DNA of 51,845 bases, taken from NCBI RefSeq assembly GCF_001953305.1, contig NZ_MTFE01000010.1:3708284-3760128 (forward strand), written 5' to 3'. Shown piece after piece: positions 33,582 through 40,503 of the stretch. Each line of letters begins with the position of its first letter. Position 1 is the first letter of the stretch. The notes below the pieces were generated by a model. The model searched no databases. It was given only the letters and a program-made list of their open reading frames with translations, and was not told where the DNA came from. The position numbers and the translations under genes are program-made. Source of the DNA: Cnuella takakiae. Its GTDB lineage: Bacteria > Bacteroidota > Bacteroidia > Chitinophagales > Chitinophagaceae.

Positions 33582-34319
33582 ATGAAGTTTTTTGCCGAAC
33601 TAGGTAAGTTTTTCCTGATGCTGAAAGGCATGTTTTCGAAACCCGAGAACTGGAAAATGTACTGGAAGGAATTCATGCACCAGTGTTCGGAAATCGGCAT
33701 CGGCTCGCTGCCCATTGTTTCCATTATCTCCTTCTTTATCGGTGCGGTGTCGGCAGTACAAACTTCCTATCAGTTGGTATCGCCGCTTATTCCGTTGGAA
33801 ACAATTTCGCAGATTGTACGCGATACCGTGATACTCGAATTTTCATCCACCCTGATCTGTATCGTGCTGGCTGGTGTAGTGGGCTCCAAGATCGCCGGCG
33901 AACTGGGCAACATGCGCGTATCGGAACAAATCGATGCCCTTGAAATTATGGGCGTTAACTCCAAAGCCTACCTGGTACTGCCCAAGGTGCTTGCCGCTAT
34001 GCTGGTGATACCCATGCTGGTGGTGATCTCGATGGTATTGGGTATTCTTGGCGGCCGTGTAGCTTCCGCAATGTCGGGTATCGTACCTCCTGCCACTTTC
34101 GATAAAGGATTGATTACCGAGTTCCTGCCCTACAATGTTTTCTTTGCCCTGGTGAAGGCATACACTTTCGCTTTCCTAATTGCCAGCATCCCTGCCTATT
34201 ATGGCTATCATGTACAGGGCGGTGCGCTTGAAATAGGCCGCTCTTCAACAAAGGCCGTGGTGGTTACCTGTATCGCCATCCTGCTGATGGACTATGTATT
34301 GGCGGCATTGTTGCTGTAA
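33582..34319 (+). CDS. mlaE: MlaE-family lipid ABC transporter permease
   Basis: A 245-residue integral membrane protein of the MlaE family, the permease of MCE-type lipid transport systems between inner and outer membranes. It has about five membrane segments, the first near SLPIVSIISFFIGAVSAVQ, and family motifs such as GELGNMRVSEQIDALEIMG and VLPKVLAAMLVIPML. In the Mla system it works with the ATPase MlaF, encoded next, and with an MCE-domain protein. No MCE protein gene (MlaD type) follows here; sucC and a toxin-antitoxin pair come instead. Confidence 0.93.
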   Translation: MKFFAELGKFFLMLKGMFSKPENWKMYWKEFMHQCSEIGIGSLPIVSIISFFIGAVSAVQTSYQLVSPLIPLETISQIVRDTVILEFSSTLICIVLAGVVGSKIAGELGNMRVSEQIDALEIMGVNSKAYLVLPKVLAAMLVIPMLVVISMVLGILGGRVASAMSGIVPPATFDKGLITEFLPYNVFFALVKAYTFAFLIASIPAYYGYHVQGGALEIGRSSTKAVVVTCIAILLMDYVLAALLL

Positions 34320-34323
34320 GGGC

Positions 34324-34429
34324 AGCTGTTAGCTATTGAGTTTTAGCAGGTAGCCAGCAGTACAAAATTTAATTTGCCCTATTGTACCTTACTTAAAAGC
34401 TAAAGGCCAACAGCCAATAGCCAACAGCT
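34324..34429. repeat. Inverted repeat pair in the mlaE-mlaF spacer
   Basis: Arms AGCTGTTAGCTATTG (34324-34338) and CAATAGCCAACAGCT (34415-34429) are reverse complements with one mismatch, 76 bases apart. They border the whole spacer: one starts 5 bases after the mlaE stop, the other ends 8 bases before the mlaF ATG. Confidence 0.8.
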
Positions 34430-34436
34430 TTTCACT

Positions 34437-35288
34437 ATGATCGAAATAAAAGACCTGCGGAAAGGATTTGACGACAAGGCGGTACTTAAAGGTGTTACCG
34501 TAAACATGAACCCCGGAATGTGCAACCTCATCATTGGTAGCTCGGGTAGCGGTAAAACCGTATTTATGAAATGCCTGGTGGGCTTGTTTCAGCCCGATTC
34601 AGGCGCCATATTGTACGGCGGCCGCGATTTTACCCGGTTGAGTGTTGAGGATAAAAAAGAAATCCGAAAAGAGATTGGGATGCTCTTCCAGGGATCTGCG
34701 CTGTTTTCTTCCATGACCGTGGAAGAAAACATCATCTTCCCCCTGGACATGTTTACTGATTGGGACCGTAGTAAAAAGCTGGACCGGGTGAATGAAGTAC
34801 TGGCCCGGGTTAACCTGAATGGCGCCAATAAAAAGTTTCCTGCCGAACTCAGTGGTGGCATGATGAAAAGGGTGGGCATTGCCCGCGCCATTGTGCTCAA
34901 TCCCAAGTACCTGTTTGTAGACGAACCCAACTCGGGCCTAGATCCGCAAACCTCCGGGCTGATTGATAAACTGATCAAGGAAATTACCGAGGAATTTGGC
35001 ATTACTACCATCATCAATACCCACGATATGAACTCGGTTATGGAGATCGGCGACCATATCGTGTATATGTACCAGGGCGAAAAAGAATGGGAAGGCAATA
35101 GCAAGGACATTATCTTCTCCAAAAACGAAAGGTTAAACAACTTCATCTTTGCTTCCGACTTCCTTAAAGACGCCAAGGATATGCGAATGCTGGAGGAAAC
35201 CGGCAACATTCCATCTTCCGAAGACCGCAATATCGAGGAGATGATCCGGAATGCCGAAGAGCCGCTTATTCCTCCTTCTTCTGAGTAA
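34437..35288 (+). CDS. mlaF: MlaF-family lipid ABC transporter ATPase
   Basis: A 283-residue ATPase. Walker A GSSGSGKT (about 38-45), the Q-loop in IGMLFQGSALF, signature LSGGMMKRVGIARA, Walker B YLFVDEPNSGLDP and the switch histidine in INTHDMN are intact. The long acidic C-terminus (MIRNAEEPLIPPSSE) is family-variable. It is expected to power the MlaE permease encoded 117 bases upstream. The two genes are separated by an inverted repeat pair rather than fused or overlapping, which is wide for an operon pair. Confidence 0.93.
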   Translation: MIEIKDLRKGFDDKAVLKGVTVNMNPGMCNLIIGSSGSGKTVFMKCLVGLFQPDSGAILYGGRDFTRLSVEDKKEIRKEIGMLFQGSALFSSMTVEENIIFPLDMFTDWDRSKKLDRVNEVLARVNLNGANKKFPAELSGGMMKRVGIARAIVLNPKYLFVDEPNSGLDPQTSGLIDKLIKEITEEFGITTIINTHDMNSVMEIGDHIVYMYQGEKEWEGNSKDIIFSKNERLNNFIFASDFLKDAKDMRMLEETGNIPSSEDRNIEEMIRNAEEPLIPPSSE

Positions 35289-35299
35289 CAATACCCACT

Positions 35300-35327
35300 A
35301 AAAAAGGCGCTAAACAGCGCCTTTTTT
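35300..35327 (+). terminator. Terminator of the mla genes
   Basis: GGCGC-TAAACA-GCGCC stem extended by AAAAAA/TTTTTT pairs, with a T-run after it. It lies 12 bases past the mlaF stop. Confidence 0.9.
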
Positions 35328-35372
35328 ATTAATTTTTTTTTCAAAGTCATATCATTGCGACATTTGGCGCGA

Positions 35373-35380
35373 TATTTTTG
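35373..35380 (+). promoter_or_regulatory. Candidate -7 box of the xre-res promoter
   Basis: TATTTTTG, an exact TAnnTTTG match, 34 bases before the antitoxin ATG. Toxin-antitoxin promoters are usually repressed by their own antitoxin; no clear palindrome is seen. Confidence 0.4.
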
Positions 35381-35413
35381 CCAACTGTCATATTAATGTT
35401 GTAAACTTGTTTG

Positions 35414-35923
35414 ATGGCGAAAACAGCAACCGCAAAAAAAGAAAGCTCCGACGGCACAACGGCTGTAGCCGAGCATGCCCGGGCCTATGTCCGTCAGGAG
35501 CGGGCCAGTTCAGATCCATTTTCCTGGACCTACTCTTCTGTGGACGACCGCAATATGGTAGCATTGATCGGGAAGGTGCGTAATGGCATCCCGTTCCACG
35601 AGTTCCGCAAGATCAGGGGACTGGTAGACTTCAGCATTGATGAATGGGCCAACTATCTGCAGGTTTCGGTGCGCACCCTCCAGCGCAACGAAAAAGAACA
35701 AAAGGCTTTTTTGCCGGTGCAATCCGAGCGCATTATGGAACTAACCATGTTGCACAATTACGGCATCGAGGTTTTTGGCGATAAAGACCGGTTCAACCGC
35801 TGGCTTGCGGCCCGCTCCGTAGCCTTGGGCGGTGTTGCCCCCAAGGAATTGCTCGATACCAACTTTGGCATCCAGATGGTAAAAGACGCCATTACCCGAA
35901 TTGAACACGGAGTACTGGCATGA
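35414..35923 (+). CDS. Xre/MbcA/ParS-type antitoxin of a RES toxin
   Basis: A 169-residue protein of the Xre antitoxin family (DUF2384/MbcA-ParS). A helix-turn-helix lies at about 65-100 (FSIDEWANYLQVSVRTLQRN), and the C-terminal toxin-binding domain contains ELTMLHNYGIEVFGD and FNRWLAARSVALGGVAPKEL. The basic/Ala/Lys N-terminus (MAKTATAKKESS) is probably flexible. It should bind and neutralise the RES protein whose gene overlaps its stop (ATGA), and repress the operon. ATG 35414 is chosen over the in-frame TTG at 35411 directly before it. Confidence 0.92.
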   Translation: MAKTATAKKESSDGTTAVAEHARAYVRQERASSDPFSWTYSSVDDRNMVALIGKVRNGIPFHEFRKIRGLVDFSIDEWANYLQVSVRTLQRNEKEQKAFLPVQSERIMELTMLHNYGIEVFGDKDRFNRWLAARSVALGGVAPKELLDTNFGIQMVKDAITRIEHGVLA

Positions 35924-36384
35924 ACCTGTACCGTTTATCTAAGGACCGCTGGAAACAGGACCTCAGCGGTAAAGGTGCAGAGATGACGGGTAACCGTTGG
36001 AATAGCCGGGGTGTTGCCATGGTTTATACTGCAGAGTCGCGTGCACTGGCGCACGCTGAAATTACGGTTCATCTCAACCTCGAAGACCTGCCTACCGATT
36101 ACTGGATGCTCCAACTTTGGGTCCCTGATGACGCCCCCATGCAGGTACTTTCAGAAAAAGACCTGCCGGCAGATTGGCGATCCTGGCCACATCCTGCCAG
36201 CACACAGGCCATTGGCGACGCGTTTATCCGCCACAATCAATATTTGTTCCTGAAGGTACCTTCTGCCGTGGTAGATGGCGATTACAATTACCTGCTCAAC
36301 CCTTCTCACCACCGCATGCTCGAGGTAACCATTGCCGAAATGAAGCCTTTTCGTTTCGACCAGCGTCTTTCCCAAAGCCGCTAG
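35920..36384 (+). CDS. RES-domain toxin
   Basis: A 154-residue protein of the RES family, named for conserved Arg, Glu and Ser. Candidate residues are Arg26, Tyr36 and Glu47 (the 11-residue Tyr-Glu spacing matches the family) and Ser115 in VPSAVV, with the late LLNPSHHRM block. Known RES toxins degrade NAD+ and halt growth until the antitoxin acts. The gene starts inside the antitoxin stop codon (ATGA overlap), the usual arrangement. Length is normal and nothing suggests inactivation. Confidence 0.92.
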   Translation: MNLYRLSKDRWKQDLSGKGAEMTGNRWNSRGVAMVYTAESRALAHAEITVHLNLEDLPTDYWMLQLWVPDDAPMQVLSEKDLPADWRSWPHPASTQAIGDAFIRHNQYLFLKVPSAVVDGDYNYLLNPSHHRMLEVTIAEMKPFRFDQRLSQSR

Positions 36385-36529
36385 GTAGCACTTAAAAAAA
36401 GGTACTTCTTCGTTTAAGCTTAACCGTAGTAAAGGACCGGCCACTCCCCTGCTCCGGGCTTTTTATAAAAACCAGGATAGCTGCAGGCGACAAGCCCAAA
36501 CTCCAAACGCCAAAGCTCAAACTAACCCC

Positions 36530-36537
36530 TATATTTG
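36530..36537 (+). promoter_or_regulatory. Candidate -7 box of the sucC promoter
   Basis: TATATTTG, an exact TAnnTTTG match, 16 bases before the sucC ATG. This gives sucC its own promoter independent of the toxin-antitoxin pair. Confidence 0.45.
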
Positions 36538-36553
36538 CCCAAATTTTTTAGGT

Positions 36554-37765
36554 ATGAACTTGCACGAGTACCAGGCCAAAGAGCTTTTGAAAAAATTCAA
36601 TGTTCCGGTGCAGGAAGGCTTTGCCGCCAGCACACCCCACGAAGCCGAAGAAGCTTACCGTCAGATCAAGACCGATACCGGCAGCAACTTTGCCGTGATC
36701 AAGGCGCAGATCCATGCCGGTGGCCGCGGTAAGGGTAAAATCCGTGAAAATGGTATCAATGGCGTAAAGGTGGTTAAGTCGCTGGACGAAGTAACCGAAG
36801 TTTCACAAAAGCTGATTGGCGGTACCCTGGTTACCATTCAAACCGGTGAAGCCGGCAAGCTGGTAAACAAAGTGCTGGTAGCCCAGGACATGTACTACGA
36901 TGGTCCCTCGGAGCGCAAAGAGTTCTACCTCTCCATCCTGCTCGATCGCAGCAAGGGCCAGAACGTTATCATGTACTCTACCGAAGGCGGTATGGACATT
37001 GAAGAAGTAGCCCACAACACACCTGAGAAAATCTTTAAAGAGTGGGTACACCCCGGTGGACTGCTGCAGGGTTTCCAGGCACGCAAAATTGCCTTCAACC
37101 TGGGCCTGAAAGGCGATGCCTTCAAAAACATGGTGAAGTTTGTTACCAACCTGTACAGCGCCTACGTTGGACTGGATGCAGCCATGCTGGAGATCAACCC
37201 GCTGTTCAAGGCATCCGATGACAAGATCGTTGCTGTTGACTGCAAAATGAACCTGGACGACAATGCCCTGATGCGTCACCCCGACCTGGCCAACCTCCGC
37301 GACATCACCGAGGAAGATCCTACCGAAGTAGAAGCCGGCAAATACAACCTCAACTTCGTTAAGCTGGATGGCAACGTAGGTTGTATGGTAAACGGTGCAG
37401 GTCTGGCCATGGCTACCATGGATATGATCAAACTGAGTGGTGGTGAGCCCGCCAACTTCCTGGACGTAGGCGGTACTGCCAACGCACAGACCGTAGAAGC
37501 TGGTTTCCGCATCATCATGAAAGACCCTAAAGTAAAGGCGATCCTGATCAACATCTTTGGTGGTATCGTTCGTTGCGACCGCGTGGCACAAGGTGTGATC
37601 GACGCTTACAAAAACATGGGCAATATTGAAATTCCCATCATCGTACGCCTGCAGGGTACCAATGCCGAAGAAGCCAAGAAGCTGATCGACGAAAGTGGCC
37701 TGAAAGTACAGTCGGCCATCCTGCTTTCCGAAGCTGCCGACCTGGTAAACAAGGCTGTTGCTTAA
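36554..37765 (+). CDS. sucC: Succinate-CoA ligase subunit beta
   Basis: A 403-residue subunit of the TCA-cycle enzyme that converts succinyl-CoA to succinate with nucleotide triphosphate formation. The N-terminal ATP-grasp motif is MNLHEYQAKELLKKF and the QIHAGGRGKGK lysine loop; the metal/nucleotide region shows MLEINPL; the C-terminal CoA-ligase part contains FFDVGG-like NFLDVGGTANAQ and INIFGGIVRCDRVAQG. Length is normal. The partner sucD is not adjacent: a terminator and a repeat-rich spacer follow. Confidence 0.97.
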   Translation: MNLHEYQAKELLKKFNVPVQEGFAASTPHEAEEAYRQIKTDTGSNFAVIKAQIHAGGRGKGKIRENGINGVKVVKSLDEVTEVSQKLIGGTLVTIQTGEAGKLVNKVLVAQDMYYDGPSERKEFYLSILLDRSKGQNVIMYSTEGGMDIEEVAHNTPEKIFKEWVHPGGLLQGFQARKIAFNLGLKGDAFKNMVKFVTNLYSAYVGLDAAMLEINPLFKASDDKIVAVDCKMNLDDNALMRHPDLANLRDITEEDPTEVEAGKYNLNFVKLDGNVGCMVNGAGLAMATMDMIKLSGGEPANFLDVGGTANAQTVEAGFRIIMKDPKVKAILINIFGGIVRCDRVAQGVIDAYKNMGNIEIPIIVRLQGTNAEEAKKLIDESGLKVQSAILLSEAADLVNKAVA

Positions 37766-37801
37766 TTGATACTGATAGAAGCCTGTGCGCTTCTATAACA
37801 T

Positions 37802-37837
37802 AAAAAAGGTCCTGTCATTACTGACAGGACCTTTTTT
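37802..37837 (+). terminator. Terminator of sucC
   Basis: Perfect 16-bp stem (37802-37817 with 37822-37837) with a 4-base loop and its own T6 end, 36 bases after the stop codon. Confidence 0.93.
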
Positions 37838-37938
37838 ATGTTGGAGCCATAAGGTTTAAGCTGCGAAGGAGTAAAGTACGCAGGGACAAATAACCATGAA
37901 ACAGATCGGATATACCAGTAAGCTTTGAATGGGCATAT

Positions 37939-38140
37939 AAACCGTTGAAACGTTTGGGTAGTAATTACCAGGTCATAATCAACCCACGGTTAAAACCGTG
38001 GGCTAAAAAATGGCACCTGAAATGCGATTTAGGGTCAACAGCTATTTGCATGGATCCTGAAACACACTCACACTAGCCCAAGGTTTCAACCGTGTGTTAA
38101 AAGCCAGGCAGCAGCTCCTGGCAAACCGTTTCAACGGTTT
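37939..38140. repeat. Cluster of REP-like palindromes (CCCACGGTT / AAACCGTT types)
   Basis: In a 0.7-kb gene-free stretch lie several short palindromes: an imperfect AAACCGTTGAAACGTTT (37939-37955), a perfect CCCACGGTT-AA-AACCGTGGG (37983-38002), a degenerate CCCAAGGTTTCAACCGTGTG (38077-38096), a GCCAGG/CCTGGC hairpin (38103-38122) and a perfect AAACCGTT-TC-AACGGTTT (38123-38140). The same two perfect types occur together again at 48300-48360. They resemble REP-like sequences moved by Y1 transposases, but no transposase gene is in the window. Confidence 0.75.
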
Positions 38141-38187
38141 GGTTTTAGTAATACGATCAAAAAAATGGGAAGGATTATAAAACAAAA

Positions 38188-38217
38188 ACTCCCCGCACAA
38201 ACGAGGAGTAATTTTTT
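38188..38217. terminator. Orphan terminator-like hairpin
   Basis: ACTCCCCG/CGAGGAGT (38188-38195 with 38202-38209; one mismatch) with T-rich sequence following on both strands. No gene flanks it on the plus strand; on the minus strand it follows a small, interrupted frame (38238-38351). Confidence 0.5.
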
Positions 38218-38237
38218 GCCAGGCTAGGACAAAGCTT

Positions 38238-38351
38238 TCATTGGGTACAGCCTGTTTGGTCTTTCAAAGGATCCTGGAAAAATTCTTCGACATTGGATTT
38301 GGATGTCTTTCAGCAGGATGGTTGGATATTGTGATGTAAAGTTGCAAGCAT
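38238..38351 (-). pseudogene. Candidate small minus-strand ORF interrupted by an in-frame TGA
   Basis: From the ATG at 38351 a 38-codon frame reads MLATLHHNIQPSC, then a TGA at 38312-38310, then continues to a TGA at 38240 with the segment SNVEEFFQDPLKDQTGCTQ. A terminator-like hairpin lies 28 bases beyond its end. The reading frame could be a small gene with a nonsense change, a recoded stop or chance. I do not recognise any family. Confidence 0.25.
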
Positions 38352-38519
38352 TACTTCAGTTGCAAAAGTTTTCACAAGCGTAGTTTTGATTTTTAGTGCT
38401 ATTCCCCGAAGGCTGTTAAGCGAATCCACTTACACCCAGGTGGCATATTATTCAACAACCATAAGAAAATGCATTTTAGAAGCAGGAATCCTAACTTGCC
38501 GCCCCTAACAGAAGCGCAC
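38352..38519. other. Spacer before the GNAT gene
   Basis: Part of the gene-poor stretch between sucC and the acetyltransferase. No recognisable feature beyond a possible minus-strand promoter for the small frame below it. Confidence 0.3.
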
Positions 38520-39017
38520 ATGAGTCATTTGCAAACACCGGTAAATATTCGTCCTATTCAGCCTGCCGACAATGAAGCCTTGGCCCAAATCATCCGCAAA
38601 GCCTTGGAAGAATTTGGTGCCAACAAACCCGGAACCGTTTACTTCAATCCAACCACGGATGCCCTTTTCCAGTTGTTTCAAACACCCAGGGCCCGGTACT
38701 TTGTTGCCGAAGATGAAAATGGTTTATTGGGCGGTGGTGGCATATTCCCCACAGCAGGTCTTCCCGCCGATACCTGCGAACTGGTAAAGATGTACCTCAA
38801 ACCCGAAGCGAGAGGATTGGGGCTGGGCCGCACCCTGATTGAACGAAGCCTGGAAGCAGCAAAAGAAGAAGGCTTTTCCAAAGTATACCTCGAAACCATG
38901 CCCGAACTAAAAAACGCACTGGTGGCTTACGAAAGACTGGGCTTCAAATACCTCGACGGCCCCATGGGCGACTCGGGTCATTTTGGCTGCGGGTTGTGGA
39001 TGTTGAAAGAAATTTAA
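38520..39017 (+). CDS. GNAT-family N-acetyltransferase
   Basis: A 165-residue protein from the ATG at 38520. The acetyl-CoA binding motif is visible as VKMYLKPEARGLGLGRTLIERSL split by RGLGLG (the R/Q-x-x-G-x-G/A signature), followed by a helix and YLETMPEL and YERLGFKYL. It should transfer an acetyl group to an amine; substrate unknown. ATG 38469 would add 17 residues with no family similarity. Its stop lies 2 bases before a large inverted repeat. Confidence 0.88.
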   Translation: MSHLQTPVNIRPIQPADNEALAQIIRKALEEFGANKPGTVYFNPTTDALFQLFQTPRARYFVAEDENGLLGGGGIFPTAGLPADTCELVKMYLKPEARGLGLGRTLIERSLEAAKEEGFSKVYLETMPELKNALVAYERLGFKYLDGPMGDSGHFGCGLWMLKEI

Positions 39018-39019
39018 TC

Positions 39020-39185
39020 ACACCCCCTGTCCCCCTGAAGGGGGAACTTAGGTCAAACAACTTGATAAACAACTAAGCCACTCTATTCGGAGTGGCTTAG
39101 TTGTTTATTCTATTCAAATTGAAGAAGGCAGGAGAAAGGTTAGGCACTCAGGCCTAAGTTCCCTCTTCAGGGGGACAGGGGGTGT
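39020..39185. repeat. 33-bp inverted repeat pair with an inner hairpin, overlapping the 3' end of the SprT-like gene
   Basis: Arms 39020-39052 and 39153-39185 match as reverse complements with one mismatch and read ACACCCCCTGTCCCCCTGAA at one end. The right arm overlaps the SprT-like gene: it encodes its last residues and provides its TGA. Between the arms lies the hairpin at 39065-39108. Confidence 0.88.
39065..39108. terminator. Long hairpin between GNAT and SprT-like genes
   Basis: Stem of about 19 bp (39065-39083 with 39090-39108), loop TATTCG, T-rich on both sides. It lies between two converging genes and is nested in the larger inverted repeat, so it can terminate both. Confidence 0.85.
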
Positions 39186-39796
39186 AATTTCACCTCATAC
39201 ACCGGGCTAAACAAATACAATCTTTTTGTCGCCACCTCTTCACATTTAAACCGCTTGCGTACCCGGGGACCTTTGCGAAACACGCGGCCATCGGATGTTT
39301 GAAACAATACGCCTTCGGCAACGGCCTCTACCAGCATTACGCCTTCTTCTTTTTCATCATAATTCTTCAGTACCCGCAGCAGCACTTCATCGGCACAGGA
39401 AGAAGCCGCAGGGTTGTGGAGCGACCGGAGCAGGGCAGCATTGATATCATCGGGAAAAACGCCGTGGCGGATAAACTGGTCGAGCAGCTGGCCAAAGCTG
39501 GCCTTCCACTCCTTTCCGTGTGCCTGCACCCGGTTGCCCCATTGTTCAAAAGTGAGCAGGTGCGCCAGCTCGTGCAGCAGGGTAATGAGAAAAGAATAAG
39601 GGTTCAGGTTGCCGTTTACCGAAATACGGTGGTTCTGCGCAGGGGTGCGGTGCCGGTAGTCGCCCAGGATACTTTTGCGTTCGCGGGCAACGGTGAGGTG
39701 CACTTTGTATTGCTGCAGGTAATCCAGCACCGGCTGAAAAGTGCCGGGCGGCAGGTAATGCTCCAGGGCATTGATGGGCGCTTCTTTCTTAGCCAT
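39167..39796 (-). CDS. SprT-like zinc metalloprotease-domain protein
   Basis: A 209-residue protein. The zinc motif is HELAH at 75-79 within LLHELAHLLTF, and the third ligand is probably His93 in QAHGKEW, as in the SprT family. A C-terminal segment contains VRKRFKCEEV. SprT-like (Spartan-related) proteins include proteases acting on DNA-bound proteins, but bacterial roles are largely unknown. The last six residues (LHPLSP) and the stop codon come from the intergenic repeat arm. Its start overlaps the stop of the membrane protein gene by 8 bases, so it belongs to the minus-strand run that begins upstream of AtpZ. Confidence 0.85.
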   Translation of the reverse strand: MAKKEAPINALEHYLPPGTFQPVLDYLQQYKVHLTVARERKSILGDYRHRTPAQNHRISVNGNLNPYSFLITLLHELAHLLTFEQWGNRVQAHGKEWKASFGQLLDQFIRHGVFPDDINAALLRSLHNPAASSCADEVLLRVLKNYDEKEEGVMLVEAVAEGVLFQTSDGRVFRKGPRVRKRFKCEEVATKRLYLFSPVYEVKLHPLSP

Positions 39797-40190
39797 TTTT
39801 GCTTTGCTTCAGCATTTTCATCAGTACAGAAACTTCCAGGAAAGTATATACCAGGTAAAGCCCCATCAGCGTAAAGAGCGCGGGTTTATTGAGGTTGCTT
39901 TTATTGATGGCGATATAGGCCAGTGCGGCAAACATGCAGGCAAAAAGCTTTACCAGGATGCTGCTGTACACGCTCCGCAAAAAGCGGTTGGGATTGGTGT
40001 CATTTAACCCGCGTTTGGCCATGAGGAAAGAAAAGAGGGTGATGACAAACAACAGCAGGTTGCCGGCAATCAGTACCGACTGGTCGGCACCGATACGGGC
40101 AAGCATCGACCTGCCGGCAGTAAAAAATGCGTTGAGCACAACAAACAACAACACTACAGGGTAAAACGCACGCATTTTATATCGGGTCAT
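39789..40190 (-). CDS. Four-helix membrane protein, AtpI-like in position and topology
   Basis: A 133-residue protein with four hydrophobic segments (about 10-27, 38-58, 77-95, 104-125), including AFYPVVLLFVVLNAFF and LVKLFACMFAALAYIAI. The size and helix count resemble the ATP synthase accessory protein AtpI/UncI, and the gene overlaps atpZ (ATGA), as AtpZ and AtpI genes often do. Sequence similarity to AtpI is not obvious to me, so the assignment is by context. The longer in-frame start at 40265 lies inside atpZ in another frame and is rejected. It overlaps the SprT-like gene by 8 bases. Confidence 0.7.
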   Translation of the reverse strand: MTRYKMRAFYPVVLLFVVLNAFFTAGRSMLARIGADQSVLIAGNLLLFVITLFSFLMAKRGLNDTNPNRFLRSVYSSILVKLFACMFAALAYIAINKSNLNKPALFTLMGLYLVYTFLEVSVLMKMLKQSKNG

Positions 40191-40396
40191 CGGTCTTTCT
40201 TTTTGGATGTCTCTTTGATGAGTTTGAAAATAAGGACGCAAAGTACGGCAAAAGGCAGTATCCACACCAGCAGGGGCAAGGGCAGCTTCAGCCAGCCATC
40301 AGCCTTATAGCCAGCCCAAACCGCTAGTCCCAGGGAAACAAAAAGCTGGGTAGCAAGCCCTGCATAGCGCATCAACTCGGAAGAATTCTGGGGCAT
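40187..40396 (-). CDS. atpZ: AtpZ/AtpI-family ATP synthase accessory protein
   Basis: A 69-residue protein with two membrane segments (LATQLFVSLGLAVWAGYKAD and LLVWILPFAVLCVLIFKLI), a short polar N-terminus and a basic C-terminus (KETSKKKDR). This is the AtpZ type. AtpZ proteins usually lie at the head of ATP synthase operons and help c-ring assembly or ion uptake. The rest of the synthase is not adjacent: atpG is 30 kb away and no atpB, atpE or atpF gene is seen. The translational overlap with the four-helix protein fits an accessory pair. Confidence 0.82.
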   Translation of the reverse strand: MPQNSSELMRYAGLATQLFVSLGLAVWAGYKADGWLKLPLPLLVWILPFAVLCVLIFKLIKETSKKKDR

Positions 40397-40503
40397 TGTG
40401 GTAATAGGTTGGGGTTAAGGATTAGAAAGGAAAGTTTTAAAGTCACCCAAAGAAGAAGCGGGATCAGGTAGCAGTGTAGCCTTGACCTTGGCTAATTGGA
40501 TTG

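Noticed and set aside
37939-38140. CRISPR array
   Set aside because: The repeats are palindromic, irregularly spaced and degenerate, with no constant spacer length and no cas genes.
38310-38312. Selenocysteine reading of the in-frame TGA
   Set aside because: No clear SECIS-like hairpin was seen right after it and no selenoprotein family is recognised; kept only as a low-confidence interrupted frame.
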